A stretch of DNA of 7,691 nucleotides from positions 1 through 7,691 of the forward strand of contig CAKREJ010000079.1 in the NCBI GenBank assembly GCA_934317185.1, written 5' to 3'. Source of the stretch: an uncultured Anaerobutyricum sp. (GTDB lineage: Bacteria; Bacillota; Clostridia; Lachnospirales; Lachnospiraceae). Below, piece by piece: positions 1 to 4,364 of the stretch (positions within the stretch are counted from its first letter, which is position 1; the number at the start of each line of letters is the position of its first letter). Under the pieces are notes generated by a model, which made no database searches, was not told the DNA's origin, and saw nothing but the letters and a program-made list of their open reading frames with translations. The position numbers and the translations under genes were made by a program.

Positions 1-57
1 TCCTCTTCCCGGATAAGAATTCTCTTTCAGTTCTTTTTCGATTGAAATCATTTTCAT
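1..57 (-). CDS. Partial 5' end of a leftward gene, probably IMP cyclohydrolase (PurO-like)
   Basis: Only the first 19 codons lie in the window; the rest is beyond base 1. The peptide reads MKMISIEKELKENSYPGRG. I recognise the form 'xELxxNxYPGRG' at the extreme N-terminus as typical of the small clostridial IMP cyclohydrolase-like proteins, which close the purine ring (FAICAR to IMP) in the last step of de novo purine synthesis in the cytoplasm. The match is from memory and covers 19 residues, so the product name is tentative. The start is well supported: an AAAGGAGG-type ribosome binding site at 67-75 lies 10 bases upstream of the ATG, and a sigma-A-like promoter lies a further 40 bases upstream. 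A second ATG two codons later (51-49) is a poorer-spaced alternative. The gene is divergent from the lipoprotein gene at 298. Confidence 0.6.
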   Translation of the reverse strand, partial: MKMISIEKELKENSYPGRG

Positions 58-113
58 GAATCAAGGTCCTCCTTTGAGTCTAAAATATATTTAATAAAAC
101 CTATTTATAAAAT

Positions 114-142
114 ATAATACAATAAGATACCAACAAACGCAA
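114..142 (-). promoter_or_regulatory. Sigma-A-type promoter for the leftward IMP cyclohydrolase-like gene
   Basis: On the minus strand, TTGCGT (142-137) and TATTAT (119-114) are separated by exactly 17 bases. The predicted transcription start is near 106, which gives a leader of about 50 bases with the ribosome binding site at its 3' end. The surrounding DNA is very AT-rich, so chance -10 boxes are common. The good -35, the optimal spacing and the position make this the best candidate. Confidence 0.5.
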
Positions 143-201
143 CTGTCAGACCTTTCGAATTATAAGAAAGATATTAAAAAAGATTTAGATATTTTCCCTA
201 C

Positions 202-229
202 TTGTGTCTAATTTGTGATAGAATAAAGT
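202..229 (+). promoter_or_regulatory. Candidate promoter region for the lipoprotein-CYTH operon
   Basis: Two overlapping readings are possible. One is TTGTGT (202-207) and TAAAGT (224-229) with a 16-base spacer. The other is an extended -10, TGATAGAAT (216-224), without a convincing -35. Either would start transcription at about 231-236, roughly 65 bases upstream of the lipoprotein ATG, right at the beginning of an 8-bp inverted repeat. Neither reading is a consensus promoter, so the exact element is uncertain. Confidence 0.4.
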
Positions 230-256
230 ACGTCTTTTTACAAAAGCTAAGACGTA
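229..256 (+). promoter_or_regulatory. 8-bp inverted repeat at the predicted 5' end of the lipoprotein mRNA
   Basis: TACGTCTT (229-236) is followed after 12 bases by its exact reverse complement AAGACGTA (249-256). The arm centres are 20 bp apart, about two helical turns, as expected for a dimeric regulator operator overlapping the transcription start. In RNA the same sequence could form a hairpin at the 5' end of the transcript. No U-tract follows, so it is not an intrinsic terminator. The repeat is seen directly; its function is inferred. Confidence 0.4.
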
Positions 257-297
257 TCATATAAATGTGTGTCTACTACGCACAGAAAGGACCTATT

Positions 298-1488
298 ATG
301 AAGAAAAATTTTTTATTACTTTTTACCTTTCTAATCTTGGCAGCTCTCACCACAGGCTGCGGCAATAATACCTCTGGCAATCTTGGCAAAGATGGAGGTG
401 CATTAGTCGGAAACTGGACCGGCATCGGAAATGCTTTAGGAAAAGATAGTCATTACAATTGCGATTACCTAAACCTTTCTATTGATCAGAAGGGAACCTT
501 TACCTTAAAAGATATCACCCAAAACAAAACTTGTCTTTCCGGCAGTCTTTCTGTTAAATCTGCAAAGATTACTCTGCATGCCAACGAAGATGCCGCAACA
601 GAGCTTCCTACCGGCTGGGACGGACTTGGCTCCGGAAGCACCCTTTCCTACGAGATGCCTGCGGAAGATAAACTTGTACTGACTTATGATAATGTTACTT
701 ATCTTTTTAAAAAACAGGTGGATACCACAAAACAGAATTCAAAAAGCACTGCTACAAGCCCTCTTTTAAATCTCGCCGAAAATGATGTATGGTACAGCAG
801 AGATGGAAGTGATGAAGATAAAGCAACTTATGAATTAAGCCTTTATGATAATTACATGGAGCTTTACTCTATAGATTCCAGAGCTGCAACAAAAGGTGAT
901 GCAACTTTTCTTGCGAATTTCTTCTATCTTTCAAGCAGAAATAATGAATTTACTTTCTACACCTACAGAGATTCTAATATGAAGCTTCCTGCTTTCCTGA
1001 AGGATTTACCAGACGGTTTTTCTAAATCCGTTATCACAATTAAGGCAGAAAATGATTCTATTATCGTATCTTATAACGGAAGACGTCTTTCTTTTTATAA
1101 TAATGTAATTTATGGATTAAAAACTGACAACGATTCTTCTGCTCTTTGTGACACCTGTTTTTATTGGAAGTTTGATTCTACCGATCATTTCAGTTACTTT
1201 GCCACGAATCCGGATACAGATACTTTATATTTGTATGTGACGAACCAAACCAAAGATGCGAAAAACAAAAAATATGTTGCCGGAGAAGTACACATTAACG
1301 AAAAAGCACATACGATCACTTATCATTTTGACAAGACTTTAAGTGCTGCCTCTATTGAAACTGACAGTGATCTCTATAAGAAGTTTGAAAAGCTGGACAA
1401 AATAAAACTTTCCTATACATTAAAGGAGAATCAGTTAACACTAACTCTTGGAAAAGCAACCTACAAACTCACTCTTAACAAATATTAA
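298..1488 (+). CDS. Secreted lipoprotein of unknown function with three tandem beta-rich repeats
   Basis: This 396-residue protein starts with MKKN and a hydrophobic stretch (residues 5-18). A lipobox-like LTTGC follows, with C21 as the predicted lipid-modified cysteine, so it should be anchored to the outer face of the cytoplasmic membrane. After a Gly/Asn-rich linker I see three units of about 105-110 residues (roughly 38-140, 162-268 and 286-396). Each ends in a similar strand pair: LVLTYDNVTYLFKK, IIVSYNGRRLSFYNN and LTLTLGKATYKLTLNK. This suggests a triplicated lipocalin-like or beta-barrel fold. C55 and C79 in unit 1, and a CxxC (C284, C287) opening unit 3, could form disulfides. I chose the ATG at 298 over an in-frame ATG at 265 because AAAGGA lies 6 bases upstream and it begins a clean signal peptide. 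I recognise no named family and assign no function. It is probably co-transcribed with the CYTH gene 12 bases downstream. Confidence 0.85.
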   Translation: MKKNFLLLFTFLILAALTTGCGNNTSGNLGKDGGALVGNWTGIGNALGKDSHYNCDYLNLSIDQKGTFTLKDITQNKTCLSGSLSVKSAKITLHANEDAATELPTGWDGLGSGSTLSYEMPAEDKLVLTYDNVTYLFKKQVDTTKQNSKSTATSPLLNLAENDVWYSRDGSDEDKATYELSLYDNYMELYSIDSRAATKGDATFLANFFYLSSRNNEFTFYTYRDSNMKLPAFLKDLPDGFSKSVITIKAENDSIIVSYNGRRLSFYNNVIYGLKTDNDSSALCDTCFYWKFDSTDHFSYFATNPDTDTLYLYVTNQTKDAKNKKYVAGEVHINEKAHTITYHFDKTLSAASIETDSDLYKKFEKLDKIKLSYTLKENQLTLTLGKATYKLTLNKY

Positions 1489-1500
1489 TGGAGACGATTT

Positions 1501-2061
1501 ATGATTGAAGTAGAAATTAAACTTCCACTATTCCGCAGATCAATTACTGAACACACATTGACAACCTGTGGATTTGAAGCTGGAGATCTTGTAAAAGAAT
1601 CTGATTTTTATTTTACCAGCGACTTTCATGACTTTATGAAAACAGATGAAGCTCTTCGTATACGGACATGCGATAACTTTAATACAAGAGAAACTGTTTC
1701 CTTTCTCACCTACAAAGGTGCAAAGCTGGATACGGTTTCAATAACACGAAAAGAACTGGAAACTGGCATTGAAGATGCAGAAACAACAAGGGAGATTCTT
1801 ATCTCCCTCGGCTACAAAAAACTCTATCCTGTCACCAAGCTTCGCCAATATTATCATAATGGAAAGATAACTGCCTGTGTAGATCAGGTAGAGGGACTTG
1901 GTTCTTTTTTAGAGCTGGAAATTCTTGTTGAAACTCCGGAACAAAAAGAAAGTGCCCTGCAAAGCATTGAGGCACTTCTTATAGATATGGGCAGCAGCCT
2001 GAAAGAAACTACGCAGAAATCTTATCTGGCGATGCTTCTTTCAAAGGATTCTCCCGATTAA
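1501..2061 (+). CDS. CYTH-domain protein (class IV adenylate cyclase / triphosphatase family)
   Basis: This 186-residue protein is a single CYTH (triphosphate tunnel) domain. The hallmark ExExK is at the N-terminus (E3, E5, K7), followed by tunnel residues in the expected order: R53 and R55 (ALRIR), K72 (LTYKG), R83/E85, K113/R115 (KLRQYY), D128, E138/E140 (FLELEI), and a C-terminal K173-S-Y. Family members bind a triphosphate with divalent metal inside a beta tunnel and act as CyaB-type adenylate cyclases, thiamine triphosphatases or inorganic triphosphatases. The length and motif layout resemble CyaB-like proteins, but the substrate cannot be decided from sequence. It is cytoplasmic, with no signal or membrane segment. 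GGAG lies 7 bases before the ATG. The gene follows the lipoprotein by 12 bases in the same apparent operon. Its last 53 bases overlap the convergent transporter gene, and the conserved K-S-Y lies in that overlap. Confidence 0.88.
   Translation: MIEVEIKLPLFRRSITEHTLTTCGFEAGDLVKESDFYFTSDFHDFMKTDEALRIRTCDNFNTRETVSFLTYKGAKLDTVSITRKELETGIEDAETTREILISLGYKKLYPVTKLRQYYHNGKITACVDQVEGLGSFLELEILVETPEQKESALQSIEALLIDMGSSLKETTQKSYLAMLLSKDSPD
1941..1977 (-). terminator. Intrinsic terminator of the leftward transporter, inside the CYTH gene
   Basis: Read on the minus strand, AAGTGCC (1977-1971) pairs perfectly with GGCACTT (1956-1950). The 14-base loop contains a further TGC/GCA mini-stem, and the 3' arm runs into TCTTTTTGTT (1949-1940). 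This is a 7-bp stem plus U-tract, about 32 bases past the transporter stop codon and the right way round to end that transcript. On the plus strand it encodes CYTH residues E150-L159. The stem is shorter than ideal and the U-tract is broken by a C and a G, so strength is uncertain. Confidence 0.55.
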
Positions 2062-2956
2062 CAATATAAATTCCGATACATACAAGAACTAATGAGGTCA
2101 GGCCAACTAATGAAAATGCCTGACCTTTTTCTTTTAATAAAAGAGCGGAAAGCATTACGCCAAATACCGGATTCATAAAACCAAAGACTGCAATTCTGGA
2201 TGGCGGATTGTATTTTAAAAGCAGGGACCAGATTGTATATGCCACTGCTGAAATACAGGCCATGTACAATAAAAGGAACAACGGTGCAATTCCTTCAAAG
2301 CGAAGTTTTCCACCCATTACCTTTCCCATAATGATAAGCACCGTACCACCCATCACAAACTGCCATCCACTAAGCAAAACCGGATTCGCCTTTGTCGAAA
2401 ACTTTTTAATAAAAGCAGAAGAACACGCTGCGGACACCGTAGAAATGAGTATAAAAAACTCTCCATTCCAATGAAAACGCATATCTAGTCCTGTACCTCC
2501 AAGATTAACAAGGACAACTCCTGCAAAACCAATAACACATCCTATGATTTTGGGAGCTGTCAGCTTTTCCTGACGGAATATAAGACTGGCAATTAAAATA
2601 ACCAAAAATGAATTCGCTCCGTTAATAATCGAAGACTTTACTCCTGTCGCATGAGCTAGTCCCATATAGAAAAAAACATACTGTAATATTGTCTGAAAAA
2701 CTGCCAAAGTCATTGCCATAGGAACTTCGGCCTTCTTCAATCTAAAATTTCCGGAAGTTCCAAGTAAAAGCACAAGAAAACCGGCAAGAAAAAAGCGACA
2801 TCCTGCAAACAGCAGTTGCGATGAAGCATCTGCTGATGCAATATGAAACAGATTATATCCTATTTTTATACAGGGAAATGCACTTCCCCAAAGCAGGCAA
2901 CATATCATCGCCAGAAACCATACAACTCCCGTCTTTTGCATCCATTGTTCTTTCAA
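2009..2956 (-). CDS. EamA/DMT-superfamily membrane transporter, 10 predicted TM helices
   Basis: The protein has 315 residues with the TTG start chosen here. It is almost entirely hydrophobic and built as two EamA repeats (about residues 10-148 and 166-302), each with about five membrane helices, typical of drug/metabolite transporters of the inner membrane. Family signatures include the first-helix CLLWGSAFP (20-28), the first-repeat end IFRQEKLTAPKIIGCVIGFAGVVLV (126-150) and the second-repeat NPVFGVMLSALLLKEK (262-277). The substrate cannot be predicted; relatives export amino acids, metabolites or drugs. An upstream in-frame ATG at 2998 would give 329 residues, but it has no ribosome binding site and would leave only about a 10-base leader from the predicted promoter. 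TTG at 2956-2954 has AGGAGG 8 bases upstream. The gene is convergent with the CYTH gene and overlaps it by 53 bases. It encodes the terminator of the opposite operon within residues 277-288. Confidence 0.88.
   Translation of the reverse strand: MKEQWMQKTGVVWFLAMICCLLWGSAFPCIKIGYNLFHIASADASSQLLFAGCRFFLAGFLVLLLGTSGNFRLKKAEVPMAMTLAVFQTILQYVFFYMGLAHATGVKSSIINGANSFLVILIASLIFRQEKLTAPKIIGCVIGFAGVVLVNLGGTGLDMRFHWNGEFFILISTVSAACSSAFIKKFSTKANPVLLSGWQFVMGGTVLIIMGKVMGGKLRFEGIAPLFLLLYMACISAVAYTIWSLLLKYNPPSRIAVFGFMNPVFGVMLSALLLKEKGQAFSLVGLTSLVLVCIGIYIVNRENPLKEASPDKISA
2095..2135 (+). terminator. Strong intrinsic terminator of the lipoprotein-CYTH operon, inside the transporter gene
   Basis: AGGTCAGGC (2095-2103) and GCCTGACCT (2118-2126) form a perfect 9-bp, GC-rich stem with a 14-base loop, directly followed by TTTTCTTTT (2127-2135). 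It lies 34 bases past the CYTH stop codon and is oriented to end the rightward transcript. It sits wholly inside the oppositely oriented transporter gene, where it encodes residues K277-S288 (KGQAFSLVGLTS). On the minus strand no U-tract follows the stem, so it should not stop transporter transcription. Confidence 0.85.
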
Positions 2957-2964
2957 ACTACTCT

Positions 2965-2970
2965 CCTCCT
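2965..2970 (-). promoter_or_regulatory. Ribosome binding site that decides a TTG start for the transporter
   Basis: The minus strand carries a full AGGAGG (2970-2965) exactly 8 bases before TTG (2956-2954). The nearest downstream ATG (2941) is 23 bases from it, and the upstream ATGs (2998, 2980) precede it, so the TTG is the only well-spaced start codon. Just upstream lies a short palindrome, ATATCTGATAT (2979-2989). Confidence 0.7.
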
Positions 2971-3014
2971 GTTTTATCATATCTGATATAATCAACATTT
3001 AATTTTGCTGTTCT

Positions 3015-3044
3015 ATTCTATACTAGTCCTGTCCTTTCTGTCAA
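3015..3044 (-). promoter_or_regulatory. Sigma-A-type promoter of the leftward transporter gene
   Basis: On the minus strand a consensus TTGACA (3044-3039) is followed after 18 bases by TAGAAT (3020-3015), or after 16 bases by the overlapping TATAGA (3022-3017). The predicted start near 3008 gives a leader of about 50 bases to the TTG start. This is the best-matching promoter in the window. Confidence 0.65.
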
Positions 3045-3068
3045 ACAACTTTTCAATGCCTTTATACG

Positions 3069-3080
3069 GAATATTCGTTC
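3069..3080 (+). promoter_or_regulatory. LexA-like (SOS box-like) imperfect site between the divergent promoters
   Basis: GAATATTCGTTC differs by one base (GAAT instead of GAAC) from the Gram-positive LexA core GAAC-N4-GTTC. It lies 18 bases upstream of the sbcDC -35 and 25 bases upstream of the transporter -35. The first eight bases, GAATATTC, are also a perfect palindrome. SOS control of a DNA-end processing nuclease would make sense, but a single degenerate site in AT-rich DNA may be chance. Confidence 0.25.
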
Positions 3081-3097
3081 GATTTTTTCCTGGCTTC

Positions 3098-3126
3098 TTG
3101 CATTCTAAAATAGGATACTATACAAT
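3098..3126 (+). promoter_or_regulatory. Sigma-A-type promoter of the sbcDC operon
   Basis: TTGCAT (3098-3103) and TACAAT (3121-3126) are spaced by exactly 17 bases. The predicted start near 3133 gives a leader of about 30 bases carrying the AAGGAGG site of sbcD. A perfect 6-bp inverted repeat, GATACT (3114-3119) and AGTATC (3130-3135), brackets the -10 box and could be an operator. Confidence 0.6.
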
Positions 3127-3163
3127 AAGAGTATCTATGACTGCATTATACAAGGAGGACTAC

Positions 3164-4363
3164 ATGAAACTGATTCATACCGCCGACTGGCATCTTGGAA
3201 AAAATATTGATGGACATAGCCGTTTAGAAGAACAACGGCTGTTTTTAAAAGATTTTATAAAAATATGCGAAGAGGAACAGGCTGATATGATTATCATTGC
3301 CGGAGATATTTACGATAATTATAATCCTTCTGCAATGGCAGAACAACTGTTTTATGATACGCTAAAACAATTATCCAGAAATGGTATGTGTATGATCGTT
3401 GTCATTTCCGGCAACCACGATAATCCTGAACGGCTGACTGCCTCCGGTCCACTCGCACGAGATCATGGTATTGTTATGGCAGGTACTCCAAATTCTATAA
3501 TTACTCCCGGCATCTATGGAAAGCATGAGATTACCGAAAGTGCTCCCGGATATTTTCACGCAAACATAAATAACGAAGACGTTGATATGCTGCTTGTTCC
3601 TTTTCCAAGCGAAAAAAGACTGAATGAAGTTTACCTTAACGAAACAGATGAAGAAACTCAGAAAGCAGCTTCTTATGGAGAAAAAATGGCTCTACTCTTT
3701 TCTTCTCTGGAAGAACATTTCCACAAAGATTCCATTCATCTTATCGCAAGCCATCTCTTTGTCATGAACAGCATAGAAGACGGCTCTGAGAGAAGCATTC
3801 AGCTTGGCGGAAGCTATATGGTAGGAGGAGATATTTTCCCAAAAACAGCAGATTACATCGCTCTTGGCCATGTTCATAAACCGCAGAAAGTCCCCGGATG
3901 TCCAAAAGCAAGATACAGCGGTTCTCCCCTCCCCTTCAATGTAAAAGAGGCTTCTTTTCACAAACAGATTATTGCCGTTGAACTTACAGCCGGCTCCCCC
4001 TGCATTATTCGTGAACTGCCCCTTCCTGTATATAAACCAATCGAAGTATGGCATTGTGAAAATGTGGATGATGCTATTGAACAATGCGAAGCAAATGCCG
4101 ACAGAGAGTGTTGGGTTTACTTAGAAATCCGGACAGACCACTACATTCACGAAGAAGATATTAAAAAAATGAAAGCTCTAAAAGCGGATATTCTTTCCAT
4201 TACCCCTATCCTGCCAGAAGATGAAACCGAAGATTTTTCTACTTCTGACATTAAAGAACAACCCTTTGACGAGCTTGTTAAAAATTTTTACCGAAAAAAG
4301 TTTCACGTTGACATCGGAGAAGAAACCTTCTCTCTTTTAATGAATATTATAGAGGAGAATTAA
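3164..4363 (+). CDS. sbcD: SbcD, nuclease subunit of the SbcCD (Mre11-Rad50-type) complex
   Basis: SbcD is the metal-dependent exonuclease/endonuclease partner of SbcC; together they open DNA hairpins and trim blocked double-strand ends. This 399-residue protein has the five calcineurin-like phosphoesterase motifs of the Mre11 family in order: D8-x-H10 (TADWHLGK), G47-D48 (AGDIYD), N84-H85-D86 (SGNHDN), H197 (ASHLF) and H236-x-H238 (GHVHKPQ). The family-typical YSGSPLPFN follows at about 251-259. The C-terminal third lacks catalytic motifs and corresponds to the capping and SbcC-binding region. AGGAGG lies 5 bases before the ATG and the family N-terminus MKLIHTADWH begins here. The open frame continues upstream to a TTG at 3005, but that extension overlaps both promoters and is not part of the protein. 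It is the first gene of a two-gene operon, with sbcC one base downstream. Length is normal for the family. Confidence 0.96.
   Translation: MKLIHTADWHLGKNIDGHSRLEEQRLFLKDFIKICEEEQADMIIIAGDIYDNYNPSAMAEQLFYDTLKQLSRNGMCMIVVISGNHDNPERLTASGPLARDHGIVMAGTPNSIITPGIYGKHEITESAPGYFHANINNEDVDMLLVPFPSEKRLNEVYLNETDEETQKAASYGEKMALLFSSLEEHFHKDSIHLIASHLFVMNSIEDGSERSIQLGGSYMVGGDIFPKTADYIALGHVHKPQKVPGCPKARYSGSPLPFNVKEASFHKQIIAVELTAGSPCIIRELPLPVYKPIEVWHCENVDDAIEQCEANADRECWVYLEIRTDHYIHEEDIKKMKALKADILSITPILPEDETEDFSTSDIKEQPFDELVKNFYRKKFHVDIGEETFSLLMNIIEEN
4352..4357 (+). promoter_or_regulatory. Ribosome binding site of sbcC within the end of sbcD
   Basis: GAGGAG lies inside the last sbcD codons, 7 bases before the sbcC ATG at 4365. 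The sbcD stop and sbcC start are separated by one base, so ribosomes ending on sbcD can re-initiate on sbcC, consistent with coupled synthesis of the two subunits. Confidence 0.75.
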
Positions 4364-4364
4364 T

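Noticed and set aside
153..164. CGAA-containing sequence upstream of the IMP cyclohydrolase-like gene as a PurR box
   Set aside because: It is only a weak, single match to the Bacillus PurBox without the paired inverted copy, in AT-rich DNA.
266..284. TGTG/CACA inverted repeat before the lipoprotein start as a ribosome-binding-site sequestering hairpin
   Set aside because: The stem is only four base pairs and leaves the AAAGGA site free.
265..297. Earlier ATG for the lipoprotein adding 11 residues
   Set aside because: It has no ribosome binding site and would place a non-signal sequence ahead of an otherwise standard lipoprotein signal peptide. The stretch itself contains the AAAGGA site for the ATG at 298.
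2208..2474. Rightward open frame of 88 codons inside the transporter gene
   Set aside because: It is antisense to a clear membrane transporter, has no ribosome binding site or recognisable domain, and lies downstream of a strong terminator.
3005..3163. In-frame N-terminal extension of SbcD from a TTG codon, with a hydrophobic stretch resembling a signal peptide
   Set aside because: It overlaps the promoters of both divergent genes, lacks a ribosome binding site, and SbcD proteins begin at MKLIHTADWH, which has a strong AGGAGG at 3153-3158.
3692..4084. Leftward open frame of 130 codons inside sbcD
   Set aside because: It is a shadow of sbcD, which has all catalytic motifs. The antisense protein shows no domain, and no promoter or ribosome binding site was seen.
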